Shown: positions 49,372-58,980, counted from the stretch's first letter. The stretch: DNA of 64,000 nucleotides from Congzhengia minquanensis (GCF_014384785.1 NZ_JACRSU010000004.1:227917-291916), one strand, 5' to 3'. A program made the numbers and translations. Notes: generated from the sequence alone by a model not told the origin.

Positions 49372-49469
49372 TTTTGAGCATTATATATTCATGCTATAGC
49401 TACTAAGTTGCATGTATTTTTTACTTTTGGATATAATTTTTTATAGTGCTGATTCTAATCTGTCTTTTA

Positions 49470-49712
49470 TTATTCCGGTTTGCGCTTGTTTTTATTAATG
49501 AGACCAATGATTAGCCCGCCTAACAGCCCTGCTACGACGCAAATAATCATTCCCCTGAGGAAGTTCCCGAACAACAGGTTTCCTGCAGAAAAGCCAGCGG
49601 CAACGCCAAACGCAAAACCAATGCCGATAAAGCCGCCAAGCGACAGACGCTTCACATCTTCATACTCCACTTTTTCTGTATCTTCTGTAACAATTTTATT
49701 TTTTTCTTCCAT
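49470..49712 (-). CDS. Small two-helix membrane protein
   Basis: An 80-residue protein; ATG 49712 with AAGGATT upstream is favoured over a longer frame to 49799 that lacks a ribosome site. About 25 charged residues are followed by two Gly-rich transmembrane helices ('GGFIGIGFAFGVAAGFSAGN' and 'GMIICVVAGLLGGLIIGLIN') and a basic end. The two halves look like glycine-zipper hairpins found in small stress or envelope proteins. Family not recognised. Confidence 0.7.
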   Translation of the reverse strand: MEEKNKIVTEDTEKVEYEDVKRLSLGGFIGIGFAFGVAAGFSAGNLLFGNFLRGMIICVVAGLLGGLIIGLINKNKRKPE

Positions 49713-49802
49713 TTTAACCGAATCCTTTCCGTAACAAATAATGCTTGCGCAGCAAAGACTTTCTGTACATATTATATCATGCTTTCTTGAAAAATGCAAA
49801 TT

Positions 49803-52800
49803 TTAGTTGGTTTTTGGTTTGCAGTAATAGTTTCCGGTTTCCAGTGCGCGGATAATTGTGTCTGCATAGACAATATGCCCCTCGGCGGAAGGGTGAATTT
49901 CGTCATACAAATATCCCTCCGAAACAGCGTCGCTTCCATTTAAATGGGTTCGCAAAGCGCCGGACAGGTCAATCTGCGGAATGGAAAACTCCTCTGCAAC
50001 CAGGCTGTGATACCGCGACAGATTGGTGTAGCCCCGGTCGGCGGCATATAGAAAGATAATATACGGAATTTTTTCGCCTGCACAAAGCAAATTCACCATT
50101 TCACGCAATTCGCTGCGCATGTCCAACCCGCCGTCATCGGCGGAAAAATCAATGAAAACCACATCCGGCTGCCGGGCCGCTACATCTGCCGTCCGCAAAA
50201 GCCCATCTGCCGTGGTGCTGCCGTCCTTTGCAGACTGGACAATTTGAATGGTTTTGTTGTAATAGGTATCTTGAAAATATTCCGAAATAAAGGCGCTGTA
50301 AGAGGCGGTTTCAGGCGCATACAGTCCCTTTCCGCACATGGGGGAGCCGCCCAGGAATGCAACGGTAATTTGCTCCTGACCATCAAAGGGAGCGTTGTTT
50401 TTTGGAAACGACAACGCCGTTTTGCTGTCGCAGCAGGGCAGCATGGATGAGAAGCTTTCAACGGCAAACAGCTTTACCTTTGCTGCGCCGTCTAAAGGTG
50501 CAGCACCGTGCAGCACATTTGCGGCCGTCTGCGTCTCAACGGGGATATAAACCGTTTTTAAAAGCTGGTTTTCCGAACTGTAAAACGCCAGGCAGACATC
50601 AACTTTGGGCTGTGTAAAATTCGGCGCAAAAACAGACTCGATTTCATATTCTGCATCAGCCCCCTTTATGGATAGGCTGGGGAGCACTTTTCCCGCAACA
50701 ATTTGCTCAAATTGAACGCGATAGACCGCGCCAGTTTCGCCAGCCTTGCTTTTCGGAATAATTTCTATTCCCGGCCGGCTTCCTAAAAGCATGTCGGGAA
50801 TTCTTAATAACGTTTTGCTGTCCCCTTTACAATAGGTCATGCCAATTACGGCATAATTTCCATTTTCGTCCCCTGAAAGGAACTTTAAGATGGAGTTTCC
50901 CTCTTTCACTCCTTCGTTAACGGTTTCAAAGTCGTAATAGATTGAAAAATAATTGCCCACGTAAAGGGAGGCGCCGGTGTCTTCCGCGTGGAGGTTGTCA
51001 ATTTTAATTTCGTCGTCTAATTTATTCAATCTCTGAATTTGAATGTCTGCCAAGCGAAAATCCGCCGGCCCGGACGCGGCAATTTTAAATTTCGGCAGGC
51101 GGTAGTGGTCGCCTTCATAATCCCATCGGTAAACACATTCATATTTTTTCCACTCGTCTGTCAATTGCATATTCTGGGACGTTGACGGTACTTCGTCGGC
51201 GTTTGACGAAACCCAGCCGCTGCCGTTATAAAACTGATAGTTCCAGGCGGTGGGCGTTTCCTGGCTTTCGTAACCGTCTGTGGAGTTCATGCGGGCAAAA
51301 TAATCGTCATAAACCAGCGTTTCGCCGCTGTTTACATTTAATTCGGTGTATTTGTGGGTAAACAGCGGGCCCTGATACATATAATATGGAATGTCGCCGG
51401 TTTCACCTGTCAGGCTGCCATAGCCGAAGCGTCCCTCGGTGTTTATTTCGGTAACGTCGCTGTTTCGAACCGGACCGGTTATGCTTCTGTCAAACATAGG
51501 GGAAAGGCTTTGACCCACGCTGTCCGGCGAGTCGGCCCTGGCCCAGAAAGAAATTTTATAATAGGTTTTGTTTTGCACCTCAACGCTTTGACCGGGACGG
51601 CCATCCTCTTGTGAAAGCTTTAGCACGTTGCTGCAGGGCACGCCGCTGGTTTGGGCAAAGGTTTCGTCTTGAACAATGGTTCCTGCCCCAAAAATGTTGG
51701 GCAGCAGGTTATTTTCACCGGGGGCGAAGCAGGTACTGTCCCAGGTGGAAAGGGTGTTTATGTCCTGGGGGGATTTCATACTTAAGTCCCCGTTTAAAAC
51801 AAGCTCCATAGGCTCAATGGAAATGTCGTCAAACCAAACCTGAAAATCTTCAAACCCCGCATAAACTGTGTTTCCGGACGGGTCCTCATAGGAATAGGCA
51901 TAGGTCATTTTTTGGCCGTTAATGGTTTCGTCTTTTAAAGCAGCAGGAATTCCATTAATGCGGAAGTCCAAGCGCACAGAGGCGTCGTTCTCTGTGTCGC
52001 GGCCCAACATGGTTTCGTTTGGTTCATACCAGATTATCTCAAATTTTTCATAGTTTTGTGAAAGCTTCTTTTTTAAAATCGTATCTGCCCATTTGTGTTT
52101 GGAACGTTCTAAACGGTTTTCACTGGGCCGCTCGGGAATCATTTTAAAATAGAAAGGTTTTTCTTCAAAATAGCTGACAAGTGCGTCAGATGCTTTTGCC
52201 CAAAATGAAATTTTATAGGCCCTGTTGTGAATAATGGAAGTGTTTTGGTCAAGATGGGCGGACAGCTCCATATACCCATTCGGGTTGCCGTTATAGGTCA
52301 GCTTTAAAGCGTGGGTGCTGCTTTGCGATGGAGCGGCGTCATTTGCTATCGTTTCAATTTCCGCTTTGGAGGCGGTAGACGTCCAGCGCACACCGGAGGC
52401 GGCAGCCCACGAGGAGCTTTCAAAGTCGTTGGTGACGGAAGCGTCTTTTACCTCGCCCGCTTTTTCCACAAAGGGGGTTAGGCTCCAGTCGTCAATGGCA
52501 TAATCGCTGTAAAAACCGTTTTCGTCAATATTTCCCTCGCTGTCGGTGATAGAGGCAATAAATTCGTCGGTATAGTCGGAAAGGGTTTTAATAGAATGTT
52601 CGTTAGAGCCAATGCGCAAAAACATGGAGCAGGAAACAGGCTCCGTTTTTTTAACAAAATATTTCCCCAGCTTGCCCGGCATGGTAAACGTGGTTTCCGC
52701 CAATTTCCAGTCGCCGGATATGGTGCCGTCTTCCTTTTTAAACCCAATTTCTGCACCTGTAATTTTCACCAGGTTATAGTAACCCGAAACGGTTTGGACG

Positions 52801-53258
52801 GGAATGGTGCAGGCTTCGTCCTCATAAAGCGGGGTGCCGTTGTTCATAATAAAAAAATTAAAGTTTGGCGCCACTTTATAAATTTCATTTGCAATCAGCT
52901 TCACCCAAGCGCTTAACCGGTAGGTTCTGCCGGGAACGAGGTTTAAGTTTTTCACGCCGTTGTTCACAATGCCGTTTATGGTCGCCGCGCTCTCGGCCCG
53001 AACATGCAGCGCGGCGGCAGAGCCGCCGGCGCCGGGCACAAATTCTTTTTCCTCTGCACGGTTATCATAACTTGTGGCAATGGGAAGATTTTCGTCGTTA
53101 AAATCGGACTCATTTTCAAAAGAAAAGCAAAAAGCGTCGCCGTCATATTTTGACGGGACAGATTCTTTGGCAGCCGCCGCAGCTTTTGTTTCGCAAGTGT
53201 GGGAAAACGCAGGTAAAATCAGGATAGCAGCAATGAGCAAACACACAAACTTTTTCAT
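49803..53258 (-). CDS. Large secreted multidomain protein with C-terminal SGNH hydrolase
   Basis: A 1151-residue exported protein. A signal peptide (about 1-28, 'KFVCLLIAAILILPAFSHT') is followed by several beta-sandwich modules of the CBM4/9/22 type, each with a 'TYRLSAWVKL', 'AYKISFWAKA' or 'YYKISFWARA' strand (near residues 118, 358 and 568). The last 210 residues form an SGNH/GDSL esterase: 'VAFLGGSPMCGKG' (block I, Ser), 'QSAKDGSTTADG', 'FIDFSADDGG' (block III, where Asp replaces the usual Asn) and 'DEIHPSAEGH' (catalytic Asp-x-x-His). It is probably a wall-released polysaccharide de-acetylase-type esterase. Confidence 0.85.
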   Translation of the reverse strand: MKKFVCLLIAAILILPAFSHTCETKAAAAAKESVPSKYDGDAFCFSFENESDFNDENLPIATSYDNRAEEKEFVPGAGGSAAALHVRAESAATINGIVNNGVKNLNLVPGRTYRLSAWVKLIANEIYKVAPNFNFFIMNNGTPLYEDEACTIPVQTVSGYYNLVKITGAEIGFKKEDGTISGDWKLAETTFTMPGKLGKYFVKKTEPVSCSMFLRIGSNEHSIKTLSDYTDEFIASITDSEGNIDENGFYSDYAIDDWSLTPFVEKAGEVKDASVTNDFESSSWAAASGVRWTSTASKAEIETIANDAAPSQSSTHALKLTYNGNPNGYMELSAHLDQNTSIIHNRAYKISFWAKASDALVSYFEEKPFYFKMIPERPSENRLERSKHKWADTILKKKLSQNYEKFEIIWYEPNETMLGRDTENDASVRLDFRINGIPAALKDETINGQKMTYAYSYEDPSGNTVYAGFEDFQVWFDDISIEPMELVLNGDLSMKSPQDINTLSTWDSTCFAPGENNLLPNIFGAGTIVQDETFAQTSGVPCSNVLKLSQEDGRPGQSVEVQNKTYYKISFWARADSPDSVGQSLSPMFDRSITGPVRNSDVTEINTEGRFGYGSLTGETGDIPYYMYQGPLFTHKYTELNVNSGETLVYDDYFARMNSTDGYESQETPTAWNYQFYNGSGWVSSNADEVPSTSQNMQLTDEWKKYECVYRWDYEGDHYRLPKFKIAASGPADFRLADIQIQRLNKLDDEIKIDNLHAEDTGASLYVGNYFSIYYDFETVNEGVKEGNSILKFLSGDENGNYAVIGMTYCKGDSKTLLRIPDMLLGSRPGIEIIPKSKAGETGAVYRVQFEQIVAGKVLPSLSIKGADAEYEIESVFAPNFTQPKVDVCLAFYSSENQLLKTVYIPVETQTAANVLHGAAPLDGAAKVKLFAVESFSSMLPCCDSKTALSFPKNNAPFDGQEQITVAFLGGSPMCGKGLYAPETASYSAFISEYFQDTYYNKTIQIVQSAKDGSTTADGLLRTADVAARQPDVVFIDFSADDGGLDMRSELREMVNLLCAGEKIPYIIFLYAADRGYTNLSRYHSLVAEEFSIPQIDLSGALRTHLNGSDAVSEGYLYDEIHPSAEGHIVYADTIIRALETGNYYCKPKTN

Positions 53259-53455
53259 AGGTTTTCAAGCCTTTCCGCCCTTATGCAGGGACAAACTTTT
53301 TTACAATTTAAATTAATTTGATTTTAACATAAAAATCCGGAACGTGCAACTTTTTTCTGCATTGTCAAATTACTTCGTTTTACATATTTTTGCGCTGGGT
53401 GAAGAAACTAAAAAGGGGCGTTAAAACCTTTTTAATTTAAAGTGAGGTGGGTTTT

Positions 53456-53713
53456 ATGAACAGAAAAATGTATGAAATAAACGCGCGAAAAAAACCGACT
53501 GAGCACTATGACCACTTAGACGACGCATATGGAAATACTAACTCTGCAACTGAGTGTACGGGATTAATTGCACACGCCCCGCTGACGGAGGAGGAGTTGG
53601 AGTCCTTTATGGATATTTACGACTTCTCACCGCCAATTGTAATTTCTGACAGTGCCGAGGCCGGAAGCGGCCCCGCATATGGCAGTGACATCACCACTGA
53701 CAGCATCAAATAA
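53456..53713 (+). CDS. Small acidic protein, 85 residues
   Basis: ATG 53456 follows AGTGAGGTGGG; an in-frame GTG 9 bases earlier overlaps that site. The protein is soluble and acidic, beginning 'MNRKMYEINARKKPTEHYDH' with a central 'ATECTGLIAHAPLTEEELES' and 'DIYDFSPP'. The combination of 'ECTGLI' and a following 'EEE...Y.D.Y' stretch resembles small clostridial proteins of unknown function, but no named family is assigned. It stands alone ahead of the MarR operon. Confidence 0.65.
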   Translation: MNRKMYEINARKKPTEHYDHLDDAYGNTNSATECTGLIAHAPLTEEELESFMDIYDFSPPIVISDSAEAGSGPAYGSDITTDSIK

Positions 53714-53737
53714 AGTTTGAACAATTTATGAAGTCTA

Positions 53738-53794
53738 TTGACATGAACGATGAAGCGTAGTATAATTAACCTGTTAATAATTAACAGGTTAATT
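53738..53794 (+). promoter_or_regulatory. Consensus promoter with overlapping 15-bp palindromic operator
   Basis: TTGACA (53738-53743), 17 bases, TATAAT (53761-53766). AATTAACCTGTTAAT (53764-53778) and ATTAACAGGTTAATT (53780-53794) form a perfect inverted repeat with a one-base centre. It covers the -10 and transcription start, as expected for a MarR autorepressor site. Confidence 0.88.
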
Positions 53795-53815
53795 ATTTTT
53801 TGAGGAGGCGGTGAA

Positions 53816-54277
53816 ATGGCGCAGGAGGACGACAGACTTATGGAGCTTGCTCATGGGTTCGTTAAGGTAAATCGGCTGCACCGTGCTTATTGCGACAGGC
53901 TAATGGCGGAAATTGATATGCACAGAAGCCAGCATATGATTTTGATGAACCTGGCACATCAAAAGACAAAAACATCACAAAAGGAGCTGGCCGACAGGCT
54001 GGAAATTAGTCCGGCGGCGGTTACAGTGATGATTAAAAAGCTGGAGAAGGGTGGATTTATTTCAAAAAATTCATCAAAGGGTGACAGCCGTTTCAACGAA
54101 ATTGCGATAACCGAAAAAGGACGGGAAACGGTGCAAAAGACCCATCAGTTTTTTTTAGATGTAGATAAAACGCTGTTTTCCGGAATTGATGAAACGGAGC
54201 TGTGCGTTTTGGAACACTGTTTTGCAAAAATGGCAGATAACCTGACAGATGTGTTAAAAAAGGAGGAGAACACGTGA
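53816..54277 (+). CDS. MarR-family transcriptional regulator
   Basis: A 153-residue winged-helix repressor. 'SQHMILMNLAHQKTKTSQKE', 'LADRLEISPAAVTVMIKKLE' and 'KGGFISKNSSKGDSRFNEIA' form the HTH and wing with the Asp-Ser-Arg tip. N- and C-terminal helices make the dimer interface. GAGGAGG precedes ATG 53816. It probably represses its own operon through the palindrome at 53764-53794 and is released by a toxic or lipophilic ligand. It overlaps the first ABC gene by 4 bases. Confidence 0.93.
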   Translation: MAQEDDRLMELAHGFVKVNRLHRAYCDRLMAEIDMHRSQHMILMNLAHQKTKTSQKELADRLEISPAAVTVMIKKLEKGGFISKNSSKGDSRFNEIAITEKGRETVQKTHQFFLDVDKTLFSGIDETELCVLEHCFAKMADNLTDVLKKEENT

Positions 54278-56010
54278 AACGGTGGATGAAATATGTAAAG
54301 CCCTATAAATGGTATTTTATTTTAGGGCCGCTTTGTATGATTATTGAAGTTGTGGGCGAGGTAGTTATGCCCAAGTTTTTGGCGTCGATTATCAACACCG
54401 GCATCGCGGACAAAAGCGTAGGATATGTGTTGATGATTTGCGCGTTCATGGTGGTTACGGCGCTTTTGATGATGGCCGGCGGCGTGGGCGGCGCCTATTT
54501 TGGCGCAAAGGCGGCAGTTGGCTTTGCCACGGATTTAAGAAAAGACGTTTATGGAAAAGTGCAGGAATTTTCGTTTGCGAATATTGATAAATTCAGCACA
54601 GGGTCGTTGGTGACGCGGCTCACCAACGACATTACACAAATTCAAAACTTTATCAACATGCTTCTGCGCATGTGTTTAAGAGCGCCGGGAATGCTGATTG
54701 GCGCGCTGATTATGGCAATTCTTTTAAGCCCGTCGCTGTCTGTTATTTTTGCGGTGGCAATGCCGGTTATTTTAATAACGCTGCTGTTTGTTATTTCAAA
54801 GGGATATCCGCGCTTTTCAAAAATGCAGACGAAAATCGATGCGCTCAACTCCAACGTTCAGGAAAACCTGACAAACGTGCGGGTGGTGAAATCCTTTGTA
54901 CGGGAGGACTATGAACGGCAAAAGTTTGGTACATCCAATCACAATTTAAGAAAAGCCACTACCTCGGCCATGACGGTGATGATTACCATGATGCCGCTTA
55001 TGATGCTGTTTATGAATTTAACAACCATTGCTGTGCTTTGGTTCGGCGGAAACCAGGTTATTGCCGGTGGTATGCCGGTGGGGGATTTAACTGCGTTTGT
55101 TACATATATCACGCAGATTTTAATTTCCCTTATGATGGTTGTAATGATGTTTATGACGAGCTCCCGTGCTTTGGCCTCCGCAAACCGTGTGGTTGAGGTT
55201 CTGGACGAAGAGCCGGATTTAAACGACTTTCATGCGGCACACAAGGATGCTGAAATTCAAAACGGAAAAATTGAATTTCGCAATGTGGATTTTAAATACT
55301 ATAAAACCAGCCAGGATAAGGTGCTGGAGAATATATCACTTACCATTGAACCGGGAGAAACCGTGGGCATTATCGGTTCAACTGGCTGCGGAAAATCGAC
55401 ACTGGTGTCCTTAATCCCGCGGCTATACGACGCAGACAGCGGCGAGGTTTTAATTGACGGCATTGATGTGCGCGACTATGACTTAAAAAAGCTGCGCCAG
55501 GGGATTGGCATGGTTCTGCAAAAAAACGTGCTGTTTTCGGGTACGCTTGAAGAAAACATGCGTTGGGGCAAAGAGGACGCCACCATGGAAGAAATTGAAG
55601 AAAACGCAGGCTACGCCCAGGCGGATTTGTTTATTAAAGGCTTTACAGACCAGTATCAGACAGAGCTGGGGCAGGGCGGCGTGAACTTGTCCGGCGGACA
55701 GAAGCAGAGGGTTTGCATTGCACGTGCGCTGATTAAAAATCCGAAAATCATTATTTTGGACGACAGCACCAGCGCTGTGGACACGGCAACAGAGGCAAAA
55801 ATCAGAGAAGCGTTTTCTACAAATTTGAAACATTCTACAAAAATTATCATAGCCCAGCGCATTACGTCCGTTTCAGGCGCTGACAAAATTGTGGTGCTTG
55901 ATGAGGGCAAAATCTGCGGTGTCGGTACCCACAAGGAGCTGCTGGCAAGCAACGAAGAATATCAGGAAATTTATTATTCGCAGAACGAAAAAAAGGAGGC
56001 GAATGCATAA
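54274..56010 (+). CDS. ABC exporter half-transporter, subunit with degenerate Walker B Glu
   Basis: A 578-residue type IV (MsbA/LmrCD-like) exporter. Six transmembrane helices (about 15-305) are followed by an NBD: Walker A 'IIGSTGCGKSTLVSL', signature 'NLSGGQKQRVCIARAL', Walker B 'IIILDDSTSAVD', and an H-loop where Gln occurs ('IIAQRIT'). Asp replaces the catalytic Glu and Gln the switch His, so this is the degenerate half of a heterodimer. GTG start at 54274 after AGGAGGAG. Its partner begins 0 bases after the stop. Confidence 0.92.
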   Translation: MKRWMKYVKPYKWYFILGPLCMIIEVVGEVVMPKFLASIINTGIADKSVGYVLMICAFMVVTALLMMAGGVGGAYFGAKAAVGFATDLRKDVYGKVQEFSFANIDKFSTGSLVTRLTNDITQIQNFINMLLRMCLRAPGMLIGALIMAILLSPSLSVIFAVAMPVILITLLFVISKGYPRFSKMQTKIDALNSNVQENLTNVRVVKSFVREDYERQKFGTSNHNLRKATTSAMTVMITMMPLMMLFMNLTTIAVLWFGGNQVIAGGMPVGDLTAFVTYITQILISLMMVVMMFMTSSRALASANRVVEVLDEEPDLNDFHAAHKDAEIQNGKIEFRNVDFKYYKTSQDKVLENISLTIEPGETVGIIGSTGCGKSTLVSLIPRLYDADSGEVLIDGIDVRDYDLKKLRQGIGMVLQKNVLFSGTLEENMRWGKEDATMEEIEENAGYAQADLFIKGFTDQYQTELGQGGVNLSGGQKQRVCIARALIKNPKIIILDDSTSAVDTATEAKIREAFSTNLKHSTKIIIAQRITSVSGADKIVVLDEGKICGVGTHKELLASNEEYQEIYYSQNEKKEANA

Positions 56011-57888
56011 ATGGCCGCAAGAACATTAGAAGTTTTAACGAAGCGTTACAACAGTTCACCAAGAGCCGCAGCTGGCGCACAACCCATGCCCGGAGGCGGG
56101 CCGGGTGGTGGCCCTCGTGGCGGCAGGCACGGCTCCGGCGGAAGCGGGAGGCCGAAAGACACAAAAAATGTGCTGCTAAGGCTCTACCGTTACCTTTCAA
56201 AATATAAATTCAGAATTGGCATTGCGCTGTTTTTCATGCTGGCTCGTGCAATTTCACAGATTGTGGGATCCTACATGCTGCGACCTATTATTAACGACTA
56301 TATAGCGGCGGGCAGGCTTGAGGGATTTGCGTTTGCGCTGGCAGTTTTGGCATCGATTTATTTTGTGGGTGTTATTTCCACATATTTGCAGAACCGCATT
56401 ATGCTTTCTGTTTCGCAGAGCACCATTGAGGCAATCCGCAACGACCTGTTTCACAAGGTGCAAAAGCTGCCGGTGCGTTTTTACGACACGGAAAATACCG
56501 GAGAAATTATGAGCCGGTTTACAAACGATGTTGATAATATTGGAATGATGTTAGATTCCTCCGTTATGACGGTGGCGTCCGGTATCATTTCTCTGGTGGG
56601 AACTTTTGCCATGATGCTTTACACCAACATATGGCTTTCGTTGATTACGGTTGTGTTTGTTCCCATTTTTGTGAAAGGCGGCGGCATGATTGCAAAGCGC
56701 AGCCGCAAATATTACTCCCAGCAGCAGGCGGCGCTTGGTGCCTTAAACGGTTACATTGAAGAGTCGGTTACAGGTCAGAAGGTTGTGAAGGTGTTCAATC
56801 ACGAGGAAGACTGCAAAGCAGAATTTGGACTTTTGAACGACGACCTGAAAGGCAAACAGTTTTTTGCCCAGTTCTTCGGCGGCATTATGGGCCCGGTCAT
56901 GGGGAATATGAGCCAGGTTTGTTATGCGCTGACTGCAGGCATTGGCGGTGTGCTCTGTGCATTAGGCAAATTTGACATTGGCGGTCTCACGGTTTTTGTA
57001 AACTATTCCAGACAGTTTTCACAGCCGATTAATGAAGTTTCCATGCAGATGACTACTGTGTTTTCAGCTTTGGCTGGTGCCGAGCGGGTATTTCAAATTA
57101 TGGACCGTGAGCCGGAAGCAGACGACAAGCCAAAAGCAGTTGCGCCTGAAAAAATTCACGGCGACGTGGTCTTGGAAAATGTCACCTTTGGCTACAATCC
57201 GGACAAAATAATTTTAAAAAATATTTCTCTTTATGCACACCCAGGGCAGAAAATTGCCTTTGTTGGCTCTACCGGTGCGGGAAAGACTACCATCACCAAC
57301 CTGTTAAACAGGTTTTATGACATTGGCAGCGGCAAGATTGCCATTGATGGAATTGATATCTGCGATTATAAGCGGGATTTTCTGCGGCAGAACATTGCAA
57401 TGGTGCTTCAGGATACCCATTTGTTCACTGGTACGGTGATGGAAAATATTCGCTACGGCAGGCTTGATGCCACCGATGAGGAGGTTATCGCCGCGGCAAA
57501 GACAGCCAGCGCACACTCATTTATTATGCGGCTGTCCGACGGGTATAACACGGTGCTGTCGGGCGACGGCGCAAACCTTTCCCAGGGGCAGCGTCAGCTT
57601 TTAAACATTGCCCGGGCGGCGATTTCAAAAGCGCCGATTTTGGTGCTGGACGAGGCTACAAGCTCGGTTGATACCAGAACAGAGCGTCACATTGAGCACG
57701 GCATGGACCGTTTGATGGCAGACAGAACCACATTTGTCATTGCTCACAGACTGTCTACTGTGAGAAATGCTGACGCAATTATGGTTTTGGAAAACGGCGA
57801 AATTATTGAGCGCGGAAACCACGAAGAGCTGCTGCAATTGGGCGGCAGATATTATGAGCTTTGTACCGGACAAAAGGAATTAGATTAA
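56011..57888 (+). CDS. ABC exporter half-transporter, catalytically intact subunit
   Basis: A 625-residue partner of the preceding gene, starting right after its stop codon. An extended N-terminus with a Gly/Arg-rich stretch ('GGGPGGGPRGGRHGSGGSG', about residues 30-48) precedes six transmembrane helices. The NBD has Walker A 'FVGSTGAGKTTITNL', signature 'NLSQGQRQLLNIARAA', Walker B 'ILVLDEATSSVD' with catalytic Glu, and 'FVIAHRLSTVR' with the switch His. The pair resembles LmrCD/BmrCD/YheHI multidrug exporters, in keeping with MarR control. A terminator follows. Confidence 0.93.
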   Translation: MAARTLEVLTKRYNSSPRAAAGAQPMPGGGPGGGPRGGRHGSGGSGRPKDTKNVLLRLYRYLSKYKFRIGIALFFMLARAISQIVGSYMLRPIINDYIAAGRLEGFAFALAVLASIYFVGVISTYLQNRIMLSVSQSTIEAIRNDLFHKVQKLPVRFYDTENTGEIMSRFTNDVDNIGMMLDSSVMTVASGIISLVGTFAMMLYTNIWLSLITVVFVPIFVKGGGMIAKRSRKYYSQQQAALGALNGYIEESVTGQKVVKVFNHEEDCKAEFGLLNDDLKGKQFFAQFFGGIMGPVMGNMSQVCYALTAGIGGVLCALGKFDIGGLTVFVNYSRQFSQPINEVSMQMTTVFSALAGAERVFQIMDREPEADDKPKAVAPEKIHGDVVLENVTFGYNPDKIILKNISLYAHPGQKIAFVGSTGAGKTTITNLLNRFYDIGSGKIAIDGIDICDYKRDFLRQNIAMVLQDTHLFTGTVMENIRYGRLDATDEEVIAAAKTASAHSFIMRLSDGYNTVLSGDGANLSQGQRQLLNIARAAISKAPILVLDEATSSVDTRTERHIEHGMDRLMADRTTFVIAHRLSTVRNADAIMVLENGEIIERGNHEELLQLGGRYYELCTGQKELD

Positions 57889-57890
57889 AA

Positions 57891-57920
57891 ACAGTGCGGC
57901 AACCGCCGCACTGTTTTTTA
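57891..57920 (+). terminator. Rho-independent terminator of the MarR-ABC operon
   Basis: ACAGTGCGG (57891-57899) pairs with CCGCACTGT (57906-57914) and is followed by TTTTTT, starting 2 bases after the stop. Confidence 0.92.
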
Positions 57921-57941
57921 TTGACAAAAGTATTGTTATAC

Positions 57942-57970
57942 TTGACACAAACGACGCAAAAACGTATAAT
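57942..57970 (+). promoter_or_regulatory. Consensus promoter of the diguanylate cyclase gene
   Basis: TTGACA (57942-57947), 17 bases, TATAAT (57965-57970), 32 bases before the TTG start. Confidence 0.85.
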
Positions 57971-58002
57971 ATAGATATAAATAAGAACAAGGGGGCGGCG
58001 TT

Positions 58003-58980
58003 TTGAAGCAATTATTGGGTAGTTTGGCGGTTTTGCAGGCGGTATTTGTAAATTTATATACATTTTATAGTTTATATAAAAAAGGGATACGGCGGCTTTC
58101 TGATTTGGCAATGGCGCTGTGTATGTCATTAGTATATTCCTTTTTGGTGTTTCTGCTGGCGAAGCGGAGTGCTTTATTTGTGCAGTCCCGGTTATTTTAC
58201 AATGCAGTTTTTTTGTTTCAAACGGTATTGTATCTGGGTAGTATATATTTTTACTGTTATTTTCTTCAGCAAAAGTTTTGGTTTCTATTAAACAATGCCG
58301 GACGGAAAACCCGAATATTATTTTTTATCATGTCTGTTTGCTGGCTCATTTTTTTGCCGGCGGCCGGAGTACTTTTTTCATTTGGAGATAACCGCCTTTT
58401 CGCGCTGGCGGTAAGCCTTGTTATTGGTATCAGTATCGTTTTAAGCTGTGAGGTATTTTATTGTTTGTCGGCAGCCGGGTTTGAAGCGGAACTGTTTAAA
58501 AAAAGAAGTGAGTTTGACGTTACAACCGGGTTGAGAAACAAAAGCTCTTTTTATATTGATTTAGAAATGTTGCTGGAGACAGGTGAACCGTTTACAATCT
58601 TTTTTATGGACCTGGACAATTTCAAAAGCATTAACGACCTCTACGGACATAACGCAGGAGACCGGTATTTACAGGCGTTCTCCGAAATCATCGGAAAATC
58701 ACTTTTCAAATTGGGGCAGCTTTACCGCATATCCGGCGACGAATTTATCTTTTTGCATTTGGGTGAGCAGAATGAGGAGGTAATTCAAAGAATTCATGAA
58801 ATAAACGAAATGAAAGAACTTATTTACGGTGAACATAAATTTCCGTTTTTAGGTGTCAGTTACGGGGTTTCAACCTATCCCTGCGATGCCGCCGGCCTGG
58901 CGGAACTGCTGTCGGAAGCAGATATGAAAATGTATCGGCAAAAAACAGTGCGGAAGGAAAACGGCGCAGCCATTGGCTAG
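58003..58980 (+). CDS. Membrane diguanylate cyclase (GGDEF domain)
   Basis: A 325-residue enzyme that would make c-di-GMP. TTG 58003 follows GGGGGCGG. Five hydrophobic helices span about residues 5-165 ('LLGSLAVLQAVFVNLYTF', 'LFALAVSLVIGISIVLSC'). The GGDEF domain is about 170-315: 'TTGLRNKSSFYIDLEML', 'FFMDLDNFKSINDLYGHNAG', and the active-site loop 'YRISGDEFIFLHL', where Ser replaces the first Gly, a tolerated change. No RxxD inhibitory site is seen upstream of the loop. The membrane part has no recognised sensor family. Confidence 0.9.
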   Translation: MKQLLGSLAVLQAVFVNLYTFYSLYKKGIRRLSDLAMALCMSLVYSFLVFLLAKRSALFVQSRLFYNAVFLFQTVLYLGSIYFYCYFLQQKFWFLLNNAGRKTRILFFIMSVCWLIFLPAAGVLFSFGDNRLFALAVSLVIGISIVLSCEVFYCLSAAGFEAELFKKRSEFDVTTGLRNKSSFYIDLEMLLETGEPFTIFFMDLDNFKSINDLYGHNAGDRYLQAFSEIIGKSLFKLGQLYRISGDEFIFLHLGEQNEEVIQRIHEINEMKELIYGEHKFPFLGVSYGVSTYPCDAAGLAELLSEADMKMYRQKTVRKENGAAIG

